Below, piece by piece: positions 1 through 7,333 of a stretch of DNA of 11,721 nt. The notes under the pieces are model-generated. The model did no database searches and was not told the DNA's origin. It was given only the letters and a program-made list of their open reading frames with translations. A program made the translations under genes and the position numbers. The first letter of the stretch is position 1, and each line of letters opens with the position of its first letter. Origin of the DNA: CALEUX01 sp037439945 (GTDB taxonomy: Bacteria > Bacteroidota > Bacteroidia > Bacteroidales > Marinilabiliaceae); assembly GCA_037439945.1 (NCBI GenBank), contig JBBIVA010000123.1:1-11721 (forward strand), in the 5' to 3' direction.

Positions 1-22
1 ATCAATAACTTAACACTATTAA

Positions 23-45
23 TTTCTAATGACGGTCATTAGAAA
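23..45. promoter_or_regulatory. Palindromic operator-like site
   Basis: Two 11-base arms, TTTCTAATGAC and GTCATTAGAAA, flank a single G and match perfectly. A further copy of the half site CTAATGAC lies at 52-59 in direct orientation. The site is 66 bases past the stop of the receptor gene. A near-zero spacer and an AT-rich stem without a following T-run (on the minus strand TTAATAGTG follows) fit a dimer-binding operator better than a terminator. The TGAC-N-GTCA core is the sort of site TetR-family repressors bind. The regulated gene would lie to the left, outside the window. That last point is inference. Confidence 0.45.
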
Positions 46-110
46 AAATGGCTAATGACAAATTTGGGTTTATAATATGTGGTCGATAGGCTAATCCAAA
101 CAATCTTAAT

Positions 111-2156
111 TTAAAAGTCCAGAATAACCCCTCCTTTTACCCATCTTCCGGGCTGTATCAATTCACCAATATCAGAATACTTTTCATCAAGGAGATTAGA
201 TGCTTCGGTAAATATTTTAACCCGCTTTTTATTCCAGGTAAGTCGAAAATCGGTAATCCAAAATGGGTTATAACTACGTTGCACATTTGTTGCCGAAACC
301 GTATAAAAACCAATCCTGTCGCGGTACAGGAAATTCCAGTTTGCAGTGAAATTTTTTAAACCAATTCCATGCACTAACCCTATATTAAGCTTGCTACGTA
401 AGTGGTCCAAAACATAAACCGACTCATATCCTTCATCCGCTTTTTTATCCTGGTGCACATAAGTGTAATTAATATTTAGGTCTTTAATCAAATTCTGGCC
501 CGGTAAAAGGGTTGTTAATGGCATACTAACCAGAAATTCCAACCCATATGTATTTACACTGTTAATATTGGAGGTTGTATATTTTGGTTCACCGGGAATC
601 CTTCCCCAGTCAATAAGGTTCCTGCCCTCACGGTAAAAACCAACGGCATGGGCCGATAAAAGTTTATTGTTGAATTTTAAACCCATCTCAACCATAGAAC
701 TTTCTTCAGGTTTTAGATTAGGGTTTCCAATATTTGTTGGACCGGAATAAAACAAATCGGTAAATGTGGGCAATCGGAGTGAACTGTTATAACTTGCTAT
801 CCATTTAAGATTAGGGGTAATCCAGAAACTTAAATCAACACCCGGAAACACATCAACCTCATAACCTAATTGTGAGTTTTGATTTAATAAAACCCCTGCA
901 GAAACACTGAAACTTTTAATTGTATAATTATGCTCTGCAAATACTGACGCATTGGAGCGTGAAAAGCCTTTTGTAAAATACTTGCCTTTTTCACCCGGAA
1001 CTTTAATTGATTTCCCCAAGGTATTACCAAGTACATTACTCCAAACATTTTCACCCCTTACCTCCCCTCCTACAGATGTTTTCCCTATCCCAGAAGGTAT
1101 AACTGCACTCACTCCCGCACCAAATACATCTGTTAAATGATAGTTGTGCCCGGTATACCAGGTTTCAGCATCCTTAAAATCCCTGAACAGCTCAAACCTG
1201 TCGTGGTGCCTTCGCCAGTAAACATTTGAAATTACTCTTATTTTATTTCCTGAATTAAAAGAAAGTGATGAAAAAGTTGTTTTCGTTTCCTCAAACTGGT
1301 TTGGAAACCTGGCAGTATAAAATGAATTTGCCCCAAATGATTTATTGGTATGCCCAACCTGAAAAGATAACTTATCGTTATTTAACTGTAACTGACCATG
1401 GTAGAAAAGGTTTAATACGTCAAAGTCTGTATTGGTTTTATAGCCTTCACTACCACCCTTATTTACTGAAATAAAATTCCTGAGCAAACCCTGGTTGATT
1501 GTAGTATTTACCCCGGTGCTATATAAACCATGCTCGCCTGCTAAAGTTCTAATTGTAGATTTATTTACATCAGACGTGCCGGTAACAATATTTATTGCCC
1601 CGCTAAATGCATTTGGGCCATAAACCCTTGCAGCCGGGCCATAAAGTATTTCAATGCGTTCAATACTTTGCAAATCAACCGGAAGATTTAAAGTATGATG
1701 CCCTGTTTGCGGATCGGTTATATTAACACCATTTAAAAGAACTATAACCTGGTCAAATGAACCTCCCCTAATGCTAATATCAGCTTGTATACCTAAGGGG
1801 CCTCTTTCACGTACATCAACACTCATAACCTGCCTTAACAGTTCCTGAACGCTTGAAACCGGAATTGATTCGATTTGGGACCTTGATAAAACCGTTACAA
1901 TTCTTCCAACCTCCGAGTAAACAGACGGAGCCCGCCGGGCTGTTACCTCAATCTCGTTTAACTTTATCTTTTTATTTATTACAGTTGTATCTGTTTGTGC
2001 ATATAAGCCCTGAAAACCAATATAAGACAGATAAGTGGTTAATAAGATACCTATCCTTACTTCTCTTTTAATTGTATTAAAGATGGCATAATTTGTCCCC
2101 ATCCACCTCTTAAAACATAAGGCCTGCGATTGATTAAATAAATTGTTAATTTTCAT
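111..2156 (-). CDS. TonB-dependent outer-membrane receptor, BtuB-like
   Basis: This 681-residue protein is an outer-membrane active transporter that takes up a scarce ligand using energy from TonB-ExbBD. An N-terminal stretch of about 33 residues precedes a hydrophobic segment (about 34-50), with likely signal cleavage after LYA53. A TonB-box-like strand (about 66-73, LNEIEVTA) is followed by a plug domain (about 78-195) with the typical VDVRERGPLGIQADISIRGG, LLNGVNITDPQTGHH, IERIEILYGPAARVYG and FSGAINIVTG stretches. The rest is beta-barrel, ending in a C-terminal Phe as outer-membrane barrels do, with the late NLLDEKYS motif. The plug and overall size match the BtuB/cobalamin-type receptors of Bacteroidota better than the larger SusC type, and no SusD partner is adjacent. 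The substrate is not fixed by sequence: a cobamide is my best guess, and iron chelates are possible. It is divergent from the aminopeptidase gene. Confidence 0.9.
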   Translation of the reverse strand: MKINNLFNQSQALCFKRWMGTNYAIFNTIKREVRIGILLTTYLSYIGFQGLYAQTDTTVINKKIKLNEIEVTARRAPSVYSEVGRIVTVLSRSQIESIPVSSVQELLRQVMSVDVRERGPLGIQADISIRGGSFDQVIVLLNGVNITDPQTGHHTLNLPVDLQSIERIEILYGPAARVYGPNAFSGAINIVTGTSDVNKSTIRTLAGEHGLYSTGVNTTINQGLLRNFISVNKGGSEGYKTNTDFDVLNLFYHGQLQLNNDKLSFQVGHTNKSFGANSFYTARFPNQFEETKTTFSSLSFNSGNKIRVISNVYWRRHHDRFELFRDFKDAETWYTGHNYHLTDVFGAGVSAVIPSGIGKTSVGGEVRGENVWSNVLGNTLGKSIKVPGEKGKYFTKGFSRSNASVFAEHNYTIKSFSVSAGVLLNQNSQLGYEVDVFPGVDLSFWITPNLKWIASYNSSLRLPTFTDLFYSGPTNIGNPNLKPEESSMVEMGLKFNNKLLSAHAVGFYREGRNLIDWGRIPGEPKYTTSNINSVNTYGLEFLVSMPLTTLLPGQNLIKDLNINYTYVHQDKKADEGYESVYVLDHLRSKLNIGLVHGIGLKNFTANWNFLYRDRIGFYTVSATNVQRSYNPFWITDFRLTWNKKRVKIFTEASNLLDEKYSDIGELIQPGRWVKGGVILDF

Positions 2157-2217
2157 TTTAAAAAAATTTTAAATTAATAACTACGGATGAACCCACATGA
2201 TGAATTTACATACTGTT

Positions 2218-2233
2218 TCCCGAAAAGCCGGGA
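2218..2233 (-). other. Small hairpin in receptor leader
   Basis: TCCCG and CGGGA form a five-pair stem around a six-base loop, about 60 bases upstream of the receptor start. It is the most GC-rich spot in this AT-rich leader. It has no T-run, so it is not a convincing terminator. It may be a leader RNA structure or have no role. Confidence 0.25.
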
Positions 2234-2297
2234 CAAGTTTTGTTTTACGAATCATGCTCGTTACATTATCTATATAAAACAATAGAATAACAATTGC

Positions 2298-2305
2298 CAA
2301 AAATA
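2298..2305 (-). promoter_or_regulatory. Candidate -7 promoter box of the receptor gene
   Basis: Read on the minus strand this is TATTTTTG, an exact match to the Bacteroidota primary-sigma -7 consensus TAnnTTTG. It would give a leader of about 135 bases ahead of the receptor start. I see no clear TTG-type -33 element at the expected distance, so the call rests on one box. Confidence 0.3.
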
Positions 2306-2598
2306 GGTGATTAAGCCGAAACTATTTGCTTTTTAAACTTTTTAAACAAAAGTCACAAACCAATTAAATGAAAAAGCGTAAAAATTGTTCCAAATTGGTT
2401 GTAGTTTAAATGTAGTTATGATTTTAAATATCAGCCTTTTTCTAAGTAACAAGGTGTAATTGGTAATATGGATTGATATGCCATTGTATTTAGTCAGGTT
2501 ATTTTTAAATTTAACCCAGAACTGTTATCAGATGTAATAATATAGTGTTTACTTTAAAAAACATTTACTGAAATTATCGGTTTTAACTTAATATTAAC

Positions 2599-2603
2599 GG
2601 AGG
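2599..2603 (+). promoter_or_regulatory. Strong Shine-Dalgarno site before the aminopeptidase gene
   Basis: GGAGG ends 12 bases before the ATG at 2616. It supports that start. It is the only strong Shine-Dalgarno sequence before a real gene in this window; the others have A-rich leaders, as is usual in Bacteroidota. Confidence 0.55.
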
Positions 2604-2615
2604 AAAATCTTTATT

Positions 2616-4394
2616 ATGCAAATATCCGAGAAATTGTTAGCCCTTAGAAACAAAATGGACGATATTGGTCTCCATGCATGTATAATTACTTCAGCCGATC
2701 CACATTTAAGTGAGTACCCGGCCGAACATTGGAAAGTTCGTGAATGGATAAGCGGTTTTACAGGTTCAGCAGGTACACTTGTTGTAACTTCCGAAGAAGC
2801 ATTTTTATGGACCGACTCCCGCTATTATTTACAGGCCGGTGAACAATTAGACTCTTCGTGCATCCAATTATTCAGGGATGGGGAACCCGGTGTTCCTGAC
2901 ATTTCAACATGGCTATCAGATGTGCTTATGCCGGGAAATAAAGTTGGTGTAAACGGATCAACTATATCAGTTAATAAAATGAGGGAACTTTCGCGAAACC
3001 TGCGGACAGGGAAAATTCATCTGGATATAAACGTTTCACCTGCAGAAGATATTTGGGATACGCGTCCTCCCATACCCGAAGAAACAGTTTTTACCCATGA
3101 AACAAAATGGAACGGGTTTTCACGGGCTGATAAAATAAAAACAATTCGTGAAAATATGCTAAATAATGGGGTATCACATTACATTGTTGTATCCCTTGAT
3201 GAAATTGCATGGGCCCTTAATTTGCGAGGTACTGATATTTCCTACAACCCAGTATTTCATGCCTTTCTTATTATTACAATCGACCAGGTAAGATTATTTA
3301 TTAATCCCCACAAACTGACTGCACAAATAGCAAAAGAACTATCAACCGATGGTGTTAAAGTATATATGTACAACCATTTTTACAGGCACATTGAAGAATT
3401 ACCTGATGACTGTGTTGTTTTAACCGATCCTGCAAGAATAAATTCATCCGTTTTTTCGTTAATCCCTTCCAAAGCAACTAAAAAAGAAATACCCGGTATA
3501 ATAACAATAATTAAATCAAAAAAAACTGAAACAGAAATTTTCAACCTTCGTGAAACAATGGTGAAAGACGGCGTTGCAATGGTTAAGTTTCTATTTTGGT
3601 TAAATAACTCCATTAAATCAGAGAATATAACCGAAATAAAAGCTGCAAAAAAACTGCAATCATTCAGGGCCGAAAATGAAGAATATATTGGCGAGTCATT
3701 TTCAACTATTTCAGCCTATGGTGACCATGGTGCAATTGTGCATTATAATCCAACCTCCGAAACCGATAAAAAAATAAAATCAGAGGGATTATTTCTGATT
3801 GACTCAGGTGGGCAATATTGGGGTGGCACTACGGATATAACGCGCACAATTGCTTTTGGAAAAGTTACTGAACAGGCTGTAAATGACTTTACTTTAGTAT
3901 TAAAAGGACATATTAATATTGCAACAGCTGTTTTCCCCTTAGGAACCAGGGGGGTACATCTTGACACATTGGCACGCGAACCTTTGTGGGAGCAGGGATT
4001 AAACTATGGACATGGAACAGGCCATGGAATAGGCTTTTTTCTTAATGTCCATGAAGGTCCGCAAAGTTTGCGGCCACAGGATAATGGAGTTGAGTTGGAG
4101 CCAGGAATGGTTACATCCAACGAACCCGGACTTTACAGGCAGGGTGATTATGGTATCCGTATTGAAAACCTAATCTTGTGCCAACAGGCCATGAAAACAG
4201 AATATGGTCAATTCCTTAAATTTGAAACTCTGACACTTTGTCCTATTGATAAGTCTCTAATATCAAAAGAACTTTTAACAGTTAAGGAGATAAAATGGTT
4301 AAATGGTTATCATCAGAAAGTATTTGATTCATTAGCCCCTTACCTTGATGGGGCTCATTTGAATTGGTTAAAAGAAAAAACCGTGGCTTTGTGA
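2616..4394 (+). CDS. pepP: Xaa-Pro aminopeptidase, long (XPNPEP1-like) M24B form
   Basis: This 592-residue metallopeptidase removes the N-terminal residue from peptides whose second residue is proline. It has no signal peptide, so it is cytosolic and likely finishes peptide breakdown. Two creatinase-like N-terminal domains (about 5-145 and 160-310) precede a pita-bread catalytic domain (about 315-530) and a C-terminal extension (about 530-592), as in the approximately 600-residue human XPNPEP1 type and unlike the shorter E. coli PepP. All five metal ligands are visible: D396 and D407, H470 (in GHGTGHG), E503 (SNEPG) and E517 (IRIEN). H376, H466 and the NVHEGP histidine match the substrate-binding histidines. 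The D-D, D-H and E-E spacings (11, 63 and 14) match those I recall for the human enzyme. The ATG is preceded by GGAGG. The gene is intact and appears monocistronic. Confidence 0.95.
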   Translation: MQISEKLLALRNKMDDIGLHACIITSADPHLSEYPAEHWKVREWISGFTGSAGTLVVTSEEAFLWTDSRYYLQAGEQLDSSCIQLFRDGEPGVPDISTWLSDVLMPGNKVGVNGSTISVNKMRELSRNLRTGKIHLDINVSPAEDIWDTRPPIPEETVFTHETKWNGFSRADKIKTIRENMLNNGVSHYIVVSLDEIAWALNLRGTDISYNPVFHAFLIITIDQVRLFINPHKLTAQIAKELSTDGVKVYMYNHFYRHIEELPDDCVVLTDPARINSSVFSLIPSKATKKEIPGIITIIKSKKTETEIFNLRETMVKDGVAMVKFLFWLNNSIKSENITEIKAAKKLQSFRAENEEYIGESFSTISAYGDHGAIVHYNPTSETDKKIKSEGLFLIDSGGQYWGGTTDITRTIAFGKVTEQAVNDFTLVLKGHINIATAVFPLGTRGVHLDTLAREPLWEQGLNYGHGTGHGIGFFLNVHEGPQSLRPQDNGVELEPGMVTSNEPGLYRQGDYGIRIENLILCQQAMKTEYGQFLKFETLTLCPIDKSLISKELLTVKEIKWLNGYHQKVFDSLAPYLDGAHLNWLKEKTVAL

Positions 4395-4450
4395 AGTTTA
4401 ACCCAAATTAATCAATAGGAGACGAAGTATGAGCCGAACTATCTGATTTA

Positions 4451-4544
4451 ATTGGGATAATCCCGATTTAGTGATTGTTTCAACTCCAAATCTTTGGAAT
4501 TGATTACAAGCACTTTATCGATTACGCATTTTAAAATGCGTAAT
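4451..4544. repeat. Cluster of three inverted repeats after pepP
   Basis: Three hairpin-forming sequences follow one another. At 4451-4467, ATTGGGA and TCCCGAT pair around TAA with one G-T pair. At 4481-4502, CAACTCCAAA and TTTGGAATTG pair with one mismatch around two bases. At 4521-4544 there is a perfect 24-base palindrome (ATTACGCATTTT and its complement) followed by TTTGAGTTT. The last could act as the pepP terminator. Three in a row within 95 bases is more than one terminator needs. It may be a dispersed intergenic repeat or a structured RNA. No coding sequence is present. Confidence 0.5.
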
Positions 4545-4550
4545 TTGAGT
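4521..4550 (+). terminator. Possible terminator downstream of pepP
   Basis: A perfect 24-base palindrome (4521-4544) can form a stem of up to 10 pairs with a short TTAA loop, followed by a T-rich but interrupted tail (TTTGAGTTT). It lies 127 bases past the pepP stop and about 120 bases before the next start. The stem is AT-rich and the tail is imperfect, so the role is uncertain. Confidence 0.3.
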
Positions 4551-4666
4551 TTAAGTCAAAACAGTACCATTAAATAATTTGTTTCAACAAAGGCATAATA
4601 ATTGTTTAGTGAAATATTAAAAAACTATTGACTTTTAACATATTGAAAATTAAAAATACCAGAAAA

Positions 4667-6097
4667 ATGAAACCGTTTAAATCATTTATAATCATTCTGT
4701 TACTTTTGCTTATCGGAACAAATTACATAAATGCACAGGCTGGTTACAGAATTCAACTTAAAGTAAATGGATTTAATAATAAAAATGTAATACTTGGATA
4801 TCACTCAAACAAGCAGATTTATGTAAAAGACACTGTAAAAATCGACTCTAAAGGTATTGCTGTATTTACAGGGAAAGAACCACTGCCCGGAGGTATTTAT
4901 CTTTTCTATTTTCCCAATGGAAAGTTTTTTGACTTTTTAGTTAATAAGGAACAAATTTTTTCTCTGGAAACAGATACAGCAAATTTCTATGAGAGCCTGG
5001 TTATTAAAGGTGCCAATGAACCTGTTGTTTTTCTTGAACTTCAAAAATTCATGGAAAAAAAAGGAATAATTGCCAATGATTTAAGAGAAAAGATAACCGA
5101 AGCTGAAAACGATCCCACGAAACTAAAGCAACTTAATAGCGAACTTGACAATATAAACAATGAAGTAAAAAAATATTGGGATGAGATAATAAGTAATAAT
5201 GAAAACAGCTTTGTAGCTTCATTTGTTAAAGCATTTCAGGAGGTGCCAATACCGGATTTTCAGCTACCCAAGGGTACAGTAAACCCTGATTCTGTGCTTC
5301 ATTTTAAGCGAGCCTGGTATATTAAGGATCATTATTTTGATAATATGGACCTTTCTGATTCAAGATTAATCAGGACACCATTTTTTCATGCCAAACTTGA
5401 AAGGTACTTTACCCAAATGCTTATACCTATACCGGATACAGTTACTAACCAATCTATTAGGATAATTGATAAAGCCGGTGATAATAAAGAAATGTTCCGT
5501 TACCTCGTTCAATTTATATTTAACCACGTAAACAGCAGCCAGATTATGGGTATGGATGCAGCGATGGTTGCCCTGGCTGAAAAATATTACCTGTCGGGAA
5601 AAGCATATTGGGCTAATGATGAATTTATTACAAACCTAAAAAAAAGAGTTGAAGAAGTTAAGCCAACTCTAATTGGAAAAGTAGCCCACGACCTTAAAAT
5701 GGAAAGTATAACAGGTGAGTTTTTCAGATTGCACGAAGTAAATGCCGCTTTAACAATTCTTTTGTTTTATGAACCTGATTGCGGACATTGTAAAAAAGAA
5801 ATTCCGGAATTATATAGTAAAGTTTTTGAAAAATACCGTAATAAAGGGGTACAGGTTTTTGCTGTATATAACCTGCATGATAAAAAAAAATGGGAAGAAT
5901 TTATTAATGAAAATGGCCTGGTGGGATGGATAAATGTTTATGATCCGTACCATACAACACGGTTCAGAAATTATTACGATATTAAAAGTACACCTATGAT
6001 ATACGTTTTGGATAAAAATAAAAGAATTATTGCTAAACGTATTGACGCTCAACAATTACCATCATTTCTGGACAGGGCTTTGATAAGTAAAAAGTAA
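4667..6097 (+). CDS. Secreted DUF4369-DUF5106-thioredoxin-fold protein
   Basis: This 476-residue periplasmic thiol-disulfide protein is of the TlpA/ResA type common in Bacteroidota. I start at the ATG at 4667, because it begins directly with a signal peptide (MKPFKSF, then a Leu/Ile-rich core, cleavage near INA23). The in-frame TTG at 4628 would add 13 unlikely residues. A DUF4369-like beta domain spans about 28-115. A charged, probably helical or coiled-coil segment follows (about 120-175). A DUF5106 domain spans about 185-340 (YIKDHYFDNMDLSD, LIRTPFF, IMGMDAAMVALAEKYY). The thioredoxin fold spans about 342-470, with active site C372-G-H-C375 and cis-Pro P443 (STPMIYV). The CGHC pair is the motif of disulfide-isomerase domains and differs from the WCGPC of the 10634-11632 protein. 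The real substrate is unknown. The gene stands alone between two hairpin-bearing gaps. Confidence 0.88.
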   Translation: MKPFKSFIIILLLLLIGTNYINAQAGYRIQLKVNGFNNKNVILGYHSNKQIYVKDTVKIDSKGIAVFTGKEPLPGGIYLFYFPNGKFFDFLVNKEQIFSLETDTANFYESLVIKGANEPVVFLELQKFMEKKGIIANDLREKITEAENDPTKLKQLNSELDNINNEVKKYWDEIISNNENSFVASFVKAFQEVPIPDFQLPKGTVNPDSVLHFKRAWYIKDHYFDNMDLSDSRLIRTPFFHAKLERYFTQMLIPIPDTVTNQSIRIIDKAGDNKEMFRYLVQFIFNHVNSSQIMGMDAAMVALAEKYYLSGKAYWANDEFITNLKKRVEEVKPTLIGKVAHDLKMESITGEFFRLHEVNAALTILLFYEPDCGHCKKEIPELYSKVFEKYRNKGVQVFAVYNLHDKKKWEEFINENGLVGWINVYDPYHTTRFRNYYDIKSTPMIYVLDKNKRIIAKRIDAQQLPSFLDRALISKK

Positions 6098-6138
6098 ATT
6101 TTAATCAAATCCGGTTATTTTTTCCCTTATTTGTACAA

Positions 6139-6175
6139 TATTGCGAAGTTTTGGTATTTTACCAAACATGCAATA
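6139..6175. other. Long hairpin downstream of the DUF5106 gene
   Basis: TATTGC (6139-6144) pairs with GCAATA (6170-6175). Inside it, after a 3/2-base internal loop, GTTTTGGTA pairs with TACCAAAC around a TTT loop with one bulged T. It starts 42 bases past the stop of the 4667-6097 gene. No T-run follows, so a classical intrinsic terminator is doubtful. It may stabilise the 3' end of the message or be an operator. Confidence 0.35.
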
Positions 6176-6331
6176 ACTTAATTCGCGTGGAATGTTTATT
6201 TTTTATAAAGGTGCCCTGTATATAATACTTTAAAACTTAAGAAAAATAACTAACATCAAATGCAAATGCATTGTGTCAAATAAAATAAATTATTTATTTA
6301 CTGCTTTAACCTCAAATAATTGAGCAATAAT

Positions 6332-7333
6332 ATGTATAAAAATATTTTAGAAAAAATATATGTTTATGCTATACTGCTAATAACTCTTATACTGGTTTTT
6401 TCATGTAATAAAAAGGGTGAAGATATAATTGGGCCACCACAAATATTTATTAAAATGCCCGAAACAGGTTATGAGTTGGAGGTTGGTGATAGTATAACCC
6501 TGTCACCAAAAATTACTTATAATTATAATTCAATATATACATGGTATTTAAATGGGGAAAAAATTGCCAATAAGCAGTCAATAAAACATAAATCGGTCAA
6601 ATTGGGGAAAGATGTGTACAGTTTTGTAGTACAAACCCCCAACGGTAAAGATTCAATTGATATCCCGGTTACAACAATAGTAATGATTAATTTCGCTGAG
6701 CTTAAACTTGAAGGAAACGCAGATGTAGGATTAAACCTTCCCCAGGAAACTCCCTGGTTTTTAACAAAAGGGGTTATATTTCCCGCTAACCCATCTACTG
6801 AAACACAATGGTTTGGTTATGCTTTATGCAACAGAACAGGCCAGGAAAACTCTTCTGCTAATGTGTTAAGTGCCTTCACATCAGAAACTGCAAAGAATAC
6901 TTTTATGATTTTTAGCCAGCCGCCATCACCTTTTAATGGGGCGGTCATTTTTAATGATGGCCGAAACCATCAAATTAAGAGTATTGCCGTTTGTAATTCA
7001 ACCCTTGTATATTTAACTATTAAAAACGGGGCTGAAGGAATAAAAAGATTTGGAGGTGAATCAAATAACGAACCCGATTGGTTTTTATTAACCATTGAAG
7101 GTTACAACCTGGGTGGAGAAATTACCGGTAAAGTTGATTTTTATTTGGCCGATTACAGATTTGAAAATAATAAAAGAGATTATATTGTAAATAAATTTAC
7201 ACCTGTGGACCTTTCTTCCCTGGGTATGGTAAACAAACTTGTATTAAAATTAACTTCTTCTGTTACCGGCTCAAATGGGGAAATATTAACACCACGTTAT
7301 GTTTGTATTGATAATATTAAAATTCTTAATTAA
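6332..7333 (+). CDS. DUF4465 lipoprotein with Ig/PKD-like domain
   Basis: This 333-residue lipoprotein starts at the ATG at 6332; an in-frame TTG at 6320 adds only four residues. A hydrophobic segment ends in the lipobox VFSC, with C25 the lipidated residue. NKKGED follows, and charged residues just after the cysteine are typical of surface export of Bacteroidota lipoproteins. Residues about 35-115 form an Ig/PKD-like domain (GYELEVGDSITLSPKI, YTWYLNG). Residues about 118-333 match DUF4465: W160-F-G-Y-A, a central GAVIFNDG stretch, KRFGGESNNEPDW, VDFYLADYRF, PVDLSSLG and the terminal VCIDNIKIL. I recall DUF4465 proteins from Bacteroidota vitamin B12 uptake loci, where BtuH-type surface lipoproteins bind cobamide; the family link is from memory. 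No riboswitch is intact upstream. Its last eight bases overlap the stop of the convergent protease gene. Confidence 0.85.
   Translation: MYKNILEKIYVYAILLITLILVFSCNKKGEDIIGPPQIFIKMPETGYELEVGDSITLSPKITYNYNSIYTWYLNGEKIANKQSIKHKSVKLGKDVYSFVVQTPNGKDSIDIPVTTIVMINFAELKLEGNADVGLNLPQETPWFLTKGVIFPANPSTETQWFGYALCNRTGQENSSANVLSAFTSETAKNTFMIFSQPPSPFNGAVIFNDGRNHQIKSIAVCNSTLVYLTIKNGAEGIKRFGGESNNEPDWFLLTIEGYNLGGEITGKVDFYLADYRFENNKRDYIVNKFTPVDLSSLGMVNKLVLKLTSSVTGSNGEILTPRYVCIDNIKILN
7326..7333. other. Shared palindromic stop TTAATTAA
   Basis: The plus-strand DUF4465 gene ends with TAA at 7331-7333 and the minus-strand protease gene ends with TAA at 7328-7326. Both stops lie inside one 8-base palindrome, so the convergent genes overlap by eight bases and there is no room for a separate terminator between them. 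Confidence 0.9.

Larger units (their letters stand above)
2157..2615. other. 459-bp divergent intergenic region
   Basis: No gene is supported here. It must hold the promoters of the leftward receptor gene and the rightward aminopeptidase gene. On the minus strand there is one good Bacteroidota -7 box (TATTTTTG, 2305-2298). The receptor leader downstream of it contains a small hairpin (TCCCG/CGGGA, 2218-2233). AACCAATT (2358-2365) and AATTGGTT (2393-2400) form a spaced inverted repeat. I looked for a cobalamin riboswitch ahead of the receptor (B12 box, CCCGCAACTG core) and found none. A Shine-Dalgarno site lies at 2599-2603. Confidence 0.7.

Noticed and set aside
952..1474. Plus-strand open frames of 62 and 69 codons inside the receptor gene
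   Set aside because: They lie antisense to a strongly recognised coding sequence and show no domain, signal or ribosome site.
3380..3967. Minus-strand open frames of 77 and 74 codons inside pepP
   Set aside because: They are shadows of the catalytic domain of the aminopeptidase and have no independent support.
4429..4446. Five-codon ORF (MSRTI) behind AGGAG after pepP
   Set aside because: It is too short to support as a gene, and the AGGAG match is easily explained by chance.
4474..4516. A stretch (GTTTCAACTCCAAATC then TTTGGAATTGATTACAAGC) that looks somewhat like a CRISPR repeat with internal symmetry
   Set aside because: There is only one copy, no spacer-repeat periodicity and no cas gene in the window.
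4628..4666. TTG at 4628 as the start of the DUF5106 gene
   Set aside because: The ATG at 4667 begins a textbook signal peptide, while the extra 13 residues add a charged stretch with no ribosome site.
6210..6245. GGTGCCC followed by TTTAAAAC, like the first bases of a cobalamin riboswitch, upstream of the DUF4465 gene
   Set aside because: None of the conserved core (GGGAA, CCCGCAACTG, GCCACTG, B12 box) follows, and only about 120 bases remain before the start, too few for the full element. At best a remnant; probably chance.
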